Positions 9,791-19,666 of a stretch of DNA of 31,115 nt are shown piece after piece. This DNA is from Jimgerdemannia flammicorona (lineage: Eukaryota; Mucoromycota; Endogonomycetes; Endogonales; Endogonaceae): NCBI GenBank assembly GCA_003990745.1, contig RBNI01000450.1, forward strand, positions 1-31,115, in the 5' to 3' direction. The notes below the pieces were generated by a model. It worked only from the letters and a program-made list of their open reading frames with translations. It did no database searches and was not told where the DNA came from. The position numbers were made by a program, and so were the translations under genes. Numbering within the stretch: position 1 is the first letter of the stretch; each line of letters opens with the position of its first letter.

Positions 9791-11632
9791 ATGGCTAGTC
9801 AAGAATCCTCTAGCTCTGAGTGTCTGGAGAGGAGGAGGCCTGGTCTGGGCCTTCCCAAGAGCTTTGCAGCTGCTGCAGGGGCTGGTGTGGCTGCTGGAAG
9901 AGCTGGTGGACAGGGGAGGACTGGTGGGCTTGAGGCCTGGCGTATGGTGGTTGGGAATAGGAGGACTGCAGCTAGGCCCATGGGGGCTGGACAGGGGGGG
10001 CATAGTGTTGACAGGGGGAGGGGTCAGGTGACGAGTCAGATGACAGGTCAGGTGGCTGGCAGGGGACAGGGGTCTGGTGGTGGATGTTGGGGACTAGTTC
10101 TTCTATGGCTGGGCAGGTGGCTGGGGAGAGGACTGCTGGTGGCACAGCTGTGCCTGGCAGGATGACTACAGGGGTTTCAGGGACCAAGGGAAAGGTGACT
10201 CTGGCAGCAGGAACAGGCAAGTTGGTGGTGAGGCCTTTCTTCCACAAATCGGTGTCAACATGGGTAGTTTCGGCAAATTTTCTGGGATTGGCAATGTCAG
10301 CAAAGGAGGTGCTGAGCCTGGTGGGGGAGGAAGTGGCTAGGGCAGAATCCCTGAAGTTCATCCCTTTGGCAGAGGCTGTAGAGATTGGATTTGTAAAGGA
10401 GGATGTGATGGTGAAGGCACTGGAGAAAGGGATGGTGGTCAAGGGTGTCCGGATTGGAATAGCAAGGTATCTGAGGTGGGATCTGTGTGCTGTTCGGCTG
10501 GTGGTGGAAGGATTGCCAACATTGGGCAGACAGGAGACCAAGGAGATGGTGGTGGAGGCGCTGGGTGGATATGGCGAGATGGTGGACTTCAGGTTCATGT
10601 TTTGGAAGGGCACCAAATTGAGGAATGGCAACTGCGAGGTGATGCTGTGACTGGAAGGCAAGGAGGCTACTGGGCTGGGCCGCGACTGGTCTGAGGGAAT
10701 CAGAATTGGGGGGCAAGAGTGTAAGGTGTGGAGGAGGAAGGGAGCGGAACTGGAGGAGGAAGAGTTGGCGATTGCTCTGGAGGAGAGAGAGGCTGCCAAG
10801 GAGCTGCGAAAGAGGAAGTGAGAGGAGTATGCCAAGGATTGGGTCTGGATCGAAGCTGATGGCAAGCAGAAGAGGTGGCAGAAGGAAAACTGGGAGCATC
10901 TGCAGGCGGCTATTCAAAGAGTGGAAGCAGCCAAGAATCAGATGGAAGGAGTGGAGGTAGTGGAGGTGTCCTATTCCCAGCTGGGTGGTGTAGAGGACTT
11001 GGCACATGCGCCAGTAGAGGAAAGTGAGCGGATAAGGAGGAGGTTGGTGGAGGAGGTTTTGAGTTAGACAATGAAGTGGTGCCAGAGACTCAGGTGGAGG
11101 ATACCCATATGGCTGGGGCGGCGAATGTTCATTGGGAGTGCCCTGAAGCTGGTGAGGTTATTCACTTGGAGAAAGTTGCAGAGGAGGATGAGCTGGTGGA
11201 TGTGGCTTCTGATGTGTCTGCAGACAGAGAGCAACTGCAAGAGCTGAGCAGGACCCCCAGACCATCAACTCCTGGGCCCCTGGTGATGACAGCAGAGAGC
11301 TGGTATCAGACAGTACTTGAGGAGCTGGTGGAGGAAGACATTAAGGAAGTGGACGTGTTTCAGGGATCTCAGGAGGCTTGGGAGGGATTCCTCAATGTAA
11401 CTATGAAGGGGCCTAAGCTGGTGACAGTGATGGTGGCTGCCCTTCTGGATGATGAGGGATATGATGTTGATGAAAGCAGGATGGCCGACATCAGGAAGGT
11501 GGCAACAGAGAGAGTGGACCTATTCTGCAGCAGTGCGAATAGTGATCGGATCTGGAGGGCAATTTGTGAGGACTAGCGAGAAATCATTCGAGGAAGGGCT
11601 GAGAAGGTGGTAGCAGTTTCAGATGAGCTTTA
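9791..11632 (+). pseudogene. LINE B ORF1, RRM-like RNA-binding protein
   Basis: About 610 codons in three frames (two frameshifts, one in the 10084-10165 overlap and one near 11050-11066). The start ATG at 9791 opens a Ser/Gly/Ala-rich leader, MASQESSSSECLERRR. The middle carries an RRM-like fold: AVRLVVEGLPT near 10490-10522 as first strand, a helix, VDFRFMFW near 10582, then NCEVML near 10630; LINE D has the same block. Glu/Arg/Lys coiled-coil-like sequence (ELEEEELAIALEERE) follows, then an acidic C-terminal domain ending TAA at 11630-11632. TGA at 10648 and 10819 sit where CGA fits. It ends 16 bases before ORF2. The role in binding LINE RNA is known for the family; here inferred. Confidence 0.75.
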
Positions 11633-11648
11633 AACAATTCCTTTAATA

Positions 11649-14600
11649 ATGATTAACAACATATATATACTATCAATCAATGTCAATGGATTGCAGGATG
11701 GTGTTAAAAGACAGCAGCTTTTCAGATGGCTTAAAGTCAGGAGGTATGATGTGGTGTTTCTTCAGGATGTTCAGGCTTATGACGAGTCAGACTATGAGAT
11801 GTGGAGTAAAGAATGGTATGGTGGAGCAGGTTGGAATAAGCAGGTGGGCATCTTGGTTGGTGTAGGCAAAGGAGAGCTGGTGGAGGTAGAGATCTATGGT
11901 GACAGATTGATCTGGGGAAGACTAAAGGGTGGGGCAGGTGATGGGTTGACAGTTGGCTTGGTTTACCTCCCTGCAGTTGGCAGAGAGCGAAAGCAATGGG
12001 TTGAGAGATGGCAGACGTGGGATGGTCAGGAGGTGGTTACTTTAGACATTCTGGGGGGGGACTTCAATATGGTACGTGATCATATGCTAGATAGGTCTGA
12101 TGGTGGAGCAGGAGTTGCAGTATCCTTTGGACTTTCTCAATGGCTTCAGGTAGAGCATGACATAGGGCTGGTGAATGGCATGCGACAATGACAGGGGGAT
12201 AAGTTGGGACCTTTCACTCAGTGGCATTCAGTTGGAACGATGTTGGTTGGGACATGGATAGATTGGGTACTGGTGGCAGAGCACTGGGGCAATGTACTGG
12301 ACACTGCTGAGGTGCACTGGTGTCCTTGGTCTGATCACTGGGGAGTGGAGGTTTGTGGTCAATTCCAGGCAGCAAGCAGTGGTGGAGGGCGCTGGCACCT
12401 CAATGTAGCCTTACTCAGGAGAAAGGAGGAGTGGGACAATTTTGTGACAGTTATGAGACAGGAAGTTCTGCGATGGCAGAATGAAGGGCAGGTGATAGCT
12501 GAGTGGTGGGGTAAATTCAAACACTTGGCTGGTGCCTACTGGCATGATGTGGGAGAAGTGGCAGAGAAGGAATAGAAGGACAAGGAAAGAAGAGTAGAGA
12601 AGGGGCTAAGATGGCGATTGAAGCTTTTGGAGAAGGGGAACTTGTCTGGAGTAGTGTACCACTGGTTGGCATTGGAGGTGGCAGAGCTGCAGACAGATTT
12701 AAGAGTATCAGAGACCAGGGTGGTGGATGGTCTGCTGGCCAGGCTGCAAGCTAGGTGGTTGGAAGAAGGAGAGAGGCCAACAAGATATCTATCTGGTGTT
12801 CTGAAGGCCAGGAGAGTACGACATAGCTAGGCCTCAGTACTGCGCAAAGATGGCGTGGAGGTCTCTGGGATTGCTGAGATGTTAGGGGAGGTGTCTGGTC
12901 AATGGCAAACTCTTTGGCAGGATGGAGGGGAACAAGCTGAAGAGGCTGGACTTGGGGAGGTTGATGACAATATGGTGACTAATTGGCCAGTGACAGCAAT
13001 TCCTGAGATAGGAGAGGTGGTCATGGGGGAGGTATCTCTAGATGAGGTATTGGAAGTACTGAGGATGATACAGACTGGTTCGTCTCCTGGGGAGGATGGG
13101 TTGCCCTGGGAATTCTGGAAGGAGTTCAAGGCCGAGTTTGGTGACTGGTTGATAGAGATGGCCAATGCTGTTCTGAAGGAAGGTAGCTGGATTGGCAATG
13201 GGTCCTTGGGGCTAGTTTCTCTTCTTTATAAGGAGAAAGGAGATCGATGAGTGTGGCGTAATTGGTGACCTATCATACTGCTAAATGTGGATAGAAAGTT
13301 GGTGTCAAAGATTCTGGCAGGGAGGATGCAGCAGTTCATTGGTATGCTAGTTGGAGAAGAGCAGCAAGGATTTGTCAAGGGGAGGCAGATCAGAGATAGT
13401 ACTGCTTGGGTACAGAATGTTTTAGAGGGCTGCAGGAGCCAGCGGGTAGATGGACAGATGGTCTTTCTGGATCAAGAGAAGGCCTATGACAGGGTGTGGT
13501 GGAGTTACCTGGAGGCTGTTCTTAGGAGGGCAGGGTTTGGTGTAGTAGAGGCAGGGTGACTGATGGGCTTCGTACAGGGATGCCGAGCAGCAGTAATGAT
13601 GAATTGATGGTGTGGACCAGAGTTTGCCTTGGGGAGAGGGGTACCACAGGGGGATCCTCTCTCCCCCCTTCTCTATATACTTTCTCTAGAGCCTTTGCTG
13701 GTGTGGCTGAAGGGGCAACTCTCTGGACTGTAGATGGGAGATGTGGTCTGGCAGTTGGGTGCCTTTACAGATGATATGGTGATAGGGTTGGGTAGCCGGG
13801 AAGATGTAGCAGTACTGCAAGAAGGGGTTGGACAGTACGAGAGGCTGACAGGGGCAAAGTTGAATTGGGGCAAGTGTGAGACAATGGAACTTGGTGCCGG
13901 CCTGGGGGGACATGGACAATTTGGACAATTGGTGGCTACAGGGAGTGCCGTTCATTATCTGGGCATCTGGTTCCTGGTATATGGGACAGTCCTACCAAGG
14001 GAGTGGTGGTGTAGTCTGGTTCAGAAGTTGGAAGGTTCATTGATGAGTTGGTCAGGGAGGAGCTTCTTCTTGGTTGGCAGGATAGTAGTCTTGAATGTAT
14101 ATTGGCTGCCCAAACTGTGGTATCTGGGTTATTCTGGATTTCCCAGGGTGGGTGGTGCAGTGGCTGAAGAAGATGGTAGAAGGGTGGATATGGCATAGAA
14201 GGCATCCGCAGATTGGATGGGAAACTTTGGTGATGAGGACTACTGATGGAGGCCTAGGGCTGGTGGATTTCCGATGCCGACTGAAGGTACTTTGGGGTTG
14301 GTGGGGGCACTGGATGTTAGAACTTGGTGAGGAGGGTTGGGGCAGGCTGGCCATAGACAATTGAGAGGTTTGGTTCTACCCCCATGGTGAGGTCTGGAAG
14401 GATATGCGGCTTGATTCAGGTTGGAAGTATAGGTAGGCTGCAGTTTAAGGGGTTCTGGTGGGGTATTGTAGAGGCCTGGCTGGCCATGGGGTTAGCAGGC
14501 CCAGAGATAGAGGTAGGTAAGAACCCTGAACAAAGTTGGTGGCAACTGGGAGAGCTGCGCATTGGTGGCCACAGTCTGAAGGAGTATTCTTTGAGCGAGG

Positions 14601-15256
14601 TGATGGAGTGGATAAGGTCTGGCCCTCTGGAGAGATGGCCACCTGGTTGGCAGAAGGCTGGTATTGGTGAGGACTGGGAGTGGGCTTGAATTTGGAATTG
14701 GGGAGACTTAGTACACAAGATGGTGCCCCCCAAGTACTGGGTGGTTTGGTGGTGATTCTTAAGGTGTAATGTGATGCTGAGCTATTGGACTGGCTGGATG
14801 GAGGTTGATGGCTGTCGGAACTGTGAGTGGTGTAATGAGGTGGATGGAGGGGTCATTCAGATGCCAGAACATGTTCTGGGGGCCTGCCCAGGTGTGGAAG
14901 GGTTTTGGCAGAGTTTGGAAGGGTACTGGGGCCTGGAGAGGCATAGGGCAGAGGATCTGGCCAGCCTGGTGGTCAAGCGCTGGCTGGTTGGGGAAATTGG
15001 TGATATATGGGGGGGCCTAGGCCATGTTTTGGGGGTCTGGGTCCTGATGGCGGTACATTGGTGGTGGATTTTCGAACAGAATCCGTGAATGGGGATTGGG
15101 GAGATGGTGGAGCGGTGGAGGTAGCTTGACCAGGAGGTGGTTCAGGGGTGGTGGCATCAGGGGAGACGGCTTCAGCCAGGGGCCATAAAGAAGGTGCAAG
15201 AAATTATTCGGCAGAGTCGAGGGTACCTGGTGTTAGATGATAGTGGGGTAAGATAA
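11649..15256 (+). pseudogene. LINE B ORF2: endonuclease, reverse transcriptase, finger
   Basis: About 1200 codons. The APE endonuclease starts LSINVNGLQDG, with GGDFNMV near 12055 and WSDHWGVEV near 12330. RT motifs: EDGLPWEFWKEF near 13093, NWxPIMLLN, EEQQGFVKGRQIRD near 13360, FLDQEKAYDRVWW near 13465, PQGDPLSPLLY near 13645 and the catalytic box, which reads FTDD near 13766 where FADD is expected. A finger CRNCEWCNEVDGG..QMPEHVLGACP lies at 14815-14890. TGA stops at 12189, 13248, 13266 and 15086 and TAG at 12573 and 12828 break the main frame; frameshifts lie near 13560-13730, 14160 and 14390. Start chosen at 11649 by match to LINE D. It drives target-primed reverse transcription. Confidence 0.9.
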
Positions 15257-15382
15257 AAGGAAGGAGTTGGCTGAAGGGTTCCACCTCTGTATAATTTATG
15301 ATATTAGTAGTGGTTTGTGCTCTTTGTAATTGTATTAGATAGCCCGTAATAAAGGAGTCCAAGAGAAAAAAAAAAAAAAAAA
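15257..15382 (+). other. LINE B 3' UTR and A-tail
   Basis: A short, T-rich 3' UTR with AATAAA at about 15349 some 15 bases before the tail, then an uninterrupted run of about 18 A. The AATAAA-to-tail spacing fits an ordinary polyadenylated transcript being copied. Confidence 0.85.
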
Positions 15383-15393
15383 AGGAGTCTACC
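15383..15393 (+). repeat. Right target duplication of LINE B
   Basis: Second copy of AGGAGTCTACC, resuming the element B reading frame (GVY then PHRIKMYC). Confidence 0.95.
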
Positions 15394-16008
15394 CCCACAG
15401 AATCAAGATGTACTGTATGGAGCATGTCAATGATTGCTACCAATGCACTGGTAGAATCAAGAAGATCCACTATGAAAGAAAGTAGAAGGTTCTCAAAGAA
15501 CAGGCCAGAAGAAAAAAGGAAGAGGAGGAAGATGACGAACCACCAGCCCTCCTAGAAAACAGTGACGATGAAGAAGAGATCAAGGTCAAGATTCAGAAAA
15601 TCCATCCTGATGCAGTTCTACCAGAATACAAGTTGGAAAATGCAGTTGGAATGGATATCGCCACAGTGGAGGAAACTGTACTGGAGCCCCAGACAACCAC
15701 CCTACTCGCAACTGGACTGGAGATGACCATCCTAAAGAACCACGTTGGAATTCTCAAAACAAGAAGTAGCCTGACAAAAAGCAAAATCACCATTGAAGGA
15801 GGAGTTATCGATTCAGACTATATTGGAGAAATATTGCTCATTGCAAGGAACTACAATCCTACAATCCCATTCCCAATCAAGAAGAAGGACTGATTGGCAC
15901 AGATGCTGAGCTTCCCAGTACTACAACTGAAGATCATGGAAGTCAAGAAGTTGCAGGAAACAGAGAGAGGAAGGAAGGGATTTGGATCTACAGGAAGAGG
16001 AGTATTCG
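15394..16008 (+). pseudogene. Element B dUTPase domain of pol
   Basis: Trimeric-type dUTP pyrophosphatase, converting dUTP to dUMP, which would limit uracil in element cDNA. After a Glu/Lys-rich connector (MYCMEHVNDCYQCTGR, then EEEEDDEPPALLENSDDEEE), all five family motifs appear in order: NAVGMDIATVEE (15639-15674), TRSSLT (15759-15776), GGVIDSDYIGEI (15798-15834, with the catalytic Asp and Tyr), KKKD-stop-LAQML (15882-15908) and ERGRKGFGSTGR (15966-16001). The stop in motif 4 is TGA exactly where the family has Arg (CGA). About 135 residues from KIHPDA, normal for the family. It lies between protease and RT; a TAG at about 15483 interrupts the connector. Confidence 0.9.
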
Positions 16009-17009
16009 CCAGCACCAAAATCACCGAATTAGATCACAAGAAGGAGGAGACCACAACTAAGCACAGCTACACTATTGGGAATGAGTTTCCACTCAAGAAA
16101 GAACTCAAGAAGATACTCCATGAATTCGAGAATATTCTTGCTACAGATTTCAAAGATATCAAAGGAAAGACCCTGTATTACTATCATGATGTGGACACAG
16201 GAGACACTGAACCAATCTATCAGAAGGCATGACCCATCATGCCAGCCTACCGTGAATGGCTCAGAGAAGAAATTAAGCAGATGGAAGAAGCCGGTATTAT
16301 CAAAGAAGCCAGTAGTCCCTGGGCTTCACCAGTCATACTAGCCCCGAAGAAAGGAAGCAAGCCAGGAGAATTTGTACCAAGACTCTGTACTGATTACAGA
16401 AAGCTCAACTTGGTTACCAAGAAGGATCGCCAACCACTGCCTCTCATCAGCGACATTCTTGTAACTCTGAGAGATGAGGTACAATACTACAGCACCTTGG
16501 ACTTATACTCAGGATTTTACCAAATCGGTCTCACAGAAGCAGCAAGTGAGAAATCAGCTTTCATCACACCAGATGGAACCTATGTCTACCTGCGAATGCC
16601 ATTTGGAATGTGCAATGTACCAGCAAGCTTCCAGCGAATGATGAACAAAATCTTCTGCTATGATATGGGAAGATGGATGATGGTTTACATGGATGATGTA
16701 ATCATCTACAGCAAGACAGCCAAAGAACACCTGCAGCACATCCAGCAGATGATGGAAAGGTTGAGGAAGCATGGTCTTTACATCAAACCGAAGAAATGCA
16801 AGTTTGCGGAAATCGAGATCTCCTACCTCAGACATGTCATTAACCAAGATGGAACACACATGGACCCCCTCAAGATACAGGCAGTAGCAGCATATCCAAG
16901 ACCCACTACAGTCACTGAAGCCCAAGCCTTCATGGGACTCGCCTCCTACTATTGTACATTTATTAGAGAATTTTTCAACATTGCAGGCCCAATTTACGAA
17001 CTCAACTAG
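16009..17009 (+). pseudogene. Element B reverse transcriptase
   Basis: Ty3-type RT in the same frame as the dUTPase. Motifs in order: LHEFENILATDF connector, PAYREWLREEIKQMEEAGII, SSPWASPVILAPKK near 16310-16345, RLCTDYRKLN near 16380-16410, STLDLYSGFYQI near 16492-16530, LRMPFGMCNVPASFQRMMN near 16591, catalytic YMDD at 16686-16697, KPKKCKFA, and GLASYYCTFIREF. A TGA at 16230 (A-stop-PIMPAYREW, expected CGA) is the only internal stop before TAG 17007. From 16239 to 17009 it is open for 256 codons, the longest intact coding stretch of element B. Confidence 0.95.
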
Positions 17010-17483
17010 AAGAATATCAAGTTCCAATAGACTGGCAGGCAACAAAAAGCATTTGATGAACTCAAGGTCAGGCTGACCCAGGCATCCATCCTTAGAAGAC
17101 CTGATTGGACTCAAGAATTTATCCTACAGACAGATGCAAGTGCACAAGGACTTGGAGCAGTCCTGGCTCAGAAGAAGGACAAAGTAGAGTATGTCATCAC
17201 ATACCTGAGCTGAGGAACCAGAGGAGCTGAAAAAGAATATGAATCCTACAAGCTGGAATGCCTTGCGGTCATCTGGGCTGTGAAAAAGTTCCACTACTAC
17301 CTCGCTGGAAGATACTTCACTATCCAGACAGACCACTCAGCCCTCACCTGGCTACTGACCACCAGACAACCCAAAGGAATCTATGCCAGATGGATCATGA
17401 AGTTACAAGCCTATGATGTAACAATCGTACACCACCCAGGAAGAACCAATGCCAATGCAGATGCCCTCTCACAGACACCATGA
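17010..17483 (+). pseudogene. Element B RNase H
   Basis: Continues the RT frame after TAG at 17007, with a further TAG at 17028 (expected TGG) and a TGA near 17211 (expected CGA). Catalytic region motifs: LQTDASAQGLGAVLAQ near 17125-17172, YKLECLAVIWAVKKF near 17247-17292 and QTDHSALTWL near 17325-17354, followed by the typical domain end HHPGRTNANADALSQ near 17431-17475. All acidic residues expected for catalysis can be read. It digests genomic RNA during cDNA synthesis. Confidence 0.92.
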
Positions 17484-17508
17484 AACATCTCCAACCAGTA
17501 AATCAATC

Positions 17509-18701
17509 ATGAATAAGGAACTCTACTATGGAATCATCACCTACCTGGGACAGCAAAAGATGCCCCAACATCTAGAAGAATGGACATAAACAATTATCAG
17601 CAGGACATGGAAACAATTCAAAACCAATGGAGAAACACTGAAGAAAGGAAAACTACTAGTCATACCTGATCACAAGAAGGAGCAAGCAATGAAATCAATA
17701 CACGAACTTGGCCATCTAGGAGGAAAAAACACATAAGACAAAGCAAGAAGAACAATGTGGTGGCCAGGAATGGAGGAAGATATCAGACAATTTATCAAGA
17801 CCTGCGACAAATGCCAGAAACAAAAACAAGACCAATGAAATCAAGCCCTGGGATCGGCACACATAGAACCAGTACCATTCGCCCACATTGCAATGGATGT
17901 AATTGGTCCTCTATCCTTGACCTTGACTGGCAACCAATACATCATTGTCATTGTGGACCTCTTCACAAAATGGATAGAGGCAGGACCTCTCAAGGAAGCC
18001 AATGCACAGTCAATTGCTGATTTCTTTCACAAAGAAATCATCTGCTGATTCAAGACCCCAGTACAAGTCACCACAGATAGAGGAACAGAATTCGTGAACC
18101 AGTTCTTTGAGATTCTCTATAAGAAATACAGAATCCAGTATATTCGGACCACGGCATACCATCCCCAAGGAAATGGACAAGCAGAAAGGACCAACAAAAC
18201 GCTCAAGAATATTATCACCAAGATCTGTGATAACTACAAAAATTGGGATCACTATCTGCCAATAGCATTATCTGCTCTTCGGGATATTCGATCACAAAGC
18301 ACCCACTTCACCCCTTGAGAAATGCTGTTTGGAGAAAAAAGTTCTCAAGAAACCTTATCGTCCAATGGAGATGCTGTCTGGAAATGCATGGACATGGAGA
18401 TATGGAAACTACACCAAATCAGGAAGAAGGCTGAAGATTACATCATTAAGGCCCAGACACTTCAATGGAACAATGCAGAAAAGACCCCAAGCCCTTGGAG
18501 ATTATCAAGATAGGAGACAAAGTCCTAGTGTATTGGAATATGGTGGAAGCTTCATAGTCTCGAAAACTGGAGCCCAAGTGGGAAGGACCTTACCTGGTGC
18601 AAGATATAAAAGGGACTACCTTTTGGCTACGAAAAACCTCAGGTACAATCATCGCCACTACTATCCACCAAAACTGACTCAAGAAGTATCATGGCCAATA
18701 A
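17509..18701 (+). pseudogene. Element B integrase with GPY/F module
   Basis: About 395 codons, shifted one frame from RNase H after 17483. HHCC zinc finger: HELGHLGG near 17704 and CDKCQKQK near 17800. Catalytic triad: Asp in AMDVIGPL near 17893, Asp in TTDRGTEF near 18073, Glu in HPQGNGQAERTNKT near 18160-18200; all three survive. A small shift near 18500 leads to the C-terminal KIGDKVLVYW and LEPKWEGPYLVQDIKG (GPY/F) and ends LKKYHGQ-TAA at 18699-18701. In-frame stops include TGA at the places of IIC-R-FKTP and FTP-R-EML, again CGA sites. No chromodomain is visible. Its last 11 bases overlap the ORF3 start. Confidence 0.93.
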
Positions 18702-19215
18702 CCAAAGTACTGAAACAGCACTCAAGATCACTAGTGCTGCCCAAAGAGCCATTGAGAGACAGTGGCATACTACTGAACCCCTGACTATAGAAGAATGTTA
18801 TGACAGTATCCAAAGTATTGTCCAGACCCATCTCTCTTAAATTTCGCACTTCAAGGCCTACCATCATAGAACGGAGTTCCAAGAGTACTTCAAGCTCAGA
18901 CAGATACTTAACCAGAATGCAGAAATGACCAAAGAAGACTGGTTCGCAGAATGTCAGCTCTCTTATTCACAGATCACCATCACCAAGAGAATTCATAAAC
19001 TGTTTTGAGATGATGAATCAGCACTAGCCCATATCTGAGGAATAACCCCTACAGACTTTAAGCGAGTTAGGCGATATCATTGAGAAACCGTGATGCAACA
19101 AATTGCACAGTACAAGACCATACAAACCATTGAAGCCTGGGAGTTTGAATGAATAGGATATTTCAGGGACAAATCACCTATTCAGGAGGAAGTTGTAATG
19201 GTCAATCCAAATTAG
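18691..19215 (+). pseudogene. Element B ORF3, extra frame between pol and 3' LTR
   Basis: A 174-codon frame starting at ATG 18691, overlapping the integrase stop in ATGGCCAATAA and ending at TAG 19213-19215, 22 bases into the 3' LTR. Five in-frame stops: TAA 18838 and TGA at 19006, 19036, 19081 and 19150, each TGA being a plausible CGA. Between them sequence is coding-like: soluble, charged, helix-rich, with segments such as SAAQRAIERQWHTTEP, EYFKLRQILNQNAEM, GITPTDFKRVRRYH and ETVMQQIAQYKTI. No signal peptide, membrane segment or Cys motif, so it is not a typical envelope protein. I do not recognise it. A third ORF is unusual for Ty3; a chance frame is possible but less likely at this length and composition. 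Confidence 0.5.
19181..19193 (+). promoter_or_regulatory. Element B polypurine tract
   Basis: Purine-rich AGGAGGAAG directly before the 3' LTR start, the primer for plus-strand DNA. Element C has the aligned AGAGAGAAG at 23240 before its own 3' LTR. Confidence 0.75.
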
Positions 19216-19666
19216 TAATATGAATCAGGGGAATTAGACATTTGATTGCAGTACCTGAATCCGATTCCCAGTATAGTATAGCCTTATAGTTAGCCAAGTC
19301 TCTGATTTAGATAATGTCAAAATATTTTGACACTTGCGAAATCGATGACCCGATATAGTATAGCATTTAGACAATGTCGAAAAGTCTCGACACTTGCTAA
19401 ATGACTCATAACTTAGCCATATAACTCAGTAGCCATCTCATAGTTAGTAAACTTGTATAAATAACCCAGTATCTTAGAGTAAATAAACCTCAGATTGAAA
19501 TAGTTCAAAGCAAAGAGAAAGCAAAGGAACTAGTAAGCCTGTGGGCAGATACACTTTGAACTCACCCACCCCTGCATACTGAGGACTCCGCAGAGTCAAA
19601 GAAGATCAAGAATTCAAGATACAAAAATCTGACATACTTATAAGGTTAAGCATCTGCTACATTACA
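19194..19666 (+). repeat. Element B 3' LTR
   Basis: 473 bp, TGTAATGG to CTACATTACA, preceded by the polypurine tract and followed by CTAT. About 25 substitutions and one indel against the 5' LTR; TATAAATA and AATAAA are conserved. At several former CpG sites one LTR has TG and the other CA or CG. Confidence 0.92.

Larger units (their letters stand above)
9745..15382 (+). mobile_element. LINE B, apparently full length, inserted in element B
   Basis: A 5.64 kb non-LTR retrotransposon with 46-base leader, ORF1, ORF2, short 3' UTR and about 18 A residues, flanked by an 11 bp target duplication inside the pol connector of element B. The insertion plus duplication is 5649 bases, divisible by three, so element B frames keep phase numerically on both sides. 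The 5' end coincides with that of LINE D (both have a CAAG-GTTTTG-GACA-type start), which argues that it is full length. ORF2 has an APE-type endonuclease and a C-terminal Cys/His finger, as in L1/Tx1-like rather than RNase H-bearing Tad1-like LINEs; clade is inferred, not proven. Confidence 0.93.
7205..19666 (+). mobile_element. Ty3/gypsy element B with dUTPase, split by a LINE
   Basis: A complete LTR retrotransposon with 5' LTR 7205-7676, internal region, polypurine tract and 3' LTR 19194-19666. Without LINE B and one target duplication it is about 6.8 kb. Order: gag, DTG protease, connector, dUTPase, RT (YMDD), RNase H, integrase, ORF3. Integrase after RNase H places it in Ty3/gypsy; a GPY/F module is present and a chromodomain is not seen. 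The flanks carry CTAT on both sides. Every coding region has stops, largely TGA where CGA is expected, so the copy is dead, but LTR identity of about 95% makes it the youngest LTR element in the window. Confidence 0.93.

Noticed and set aside
9972..10865. Long minus-strand open frame (297 codons), Ser/Pro/Thr-rich
   Set aside because: It is the complement of LINE B ORF1. The plus strand is G-rich and C-poor, so the minus strand lacks stops and yields Ser/Pro-rich chance frames. No motif; LINE D has no matching frame.
16554..17114. Minus-strand open frame of 186 codons over element B RT
   Set aside because: Lies opposite the clear RT with YMDD and the TDYRKLN block; no independent support.
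18502..18701. Chromodomain after the integrase
   Set aside because: The C-terminal part ends soon after the GPY/F block, and the following sequence lacks the aromatic cage pattern of chromodomains.
7779..19215. TGA recoding (alternative genetic code)
   Set aside because: TGA codons do sit at Arg positions, but TAG and TAA also interrupt the genes, and the LTR pair shows CpG loss in non-coding sequence as well.
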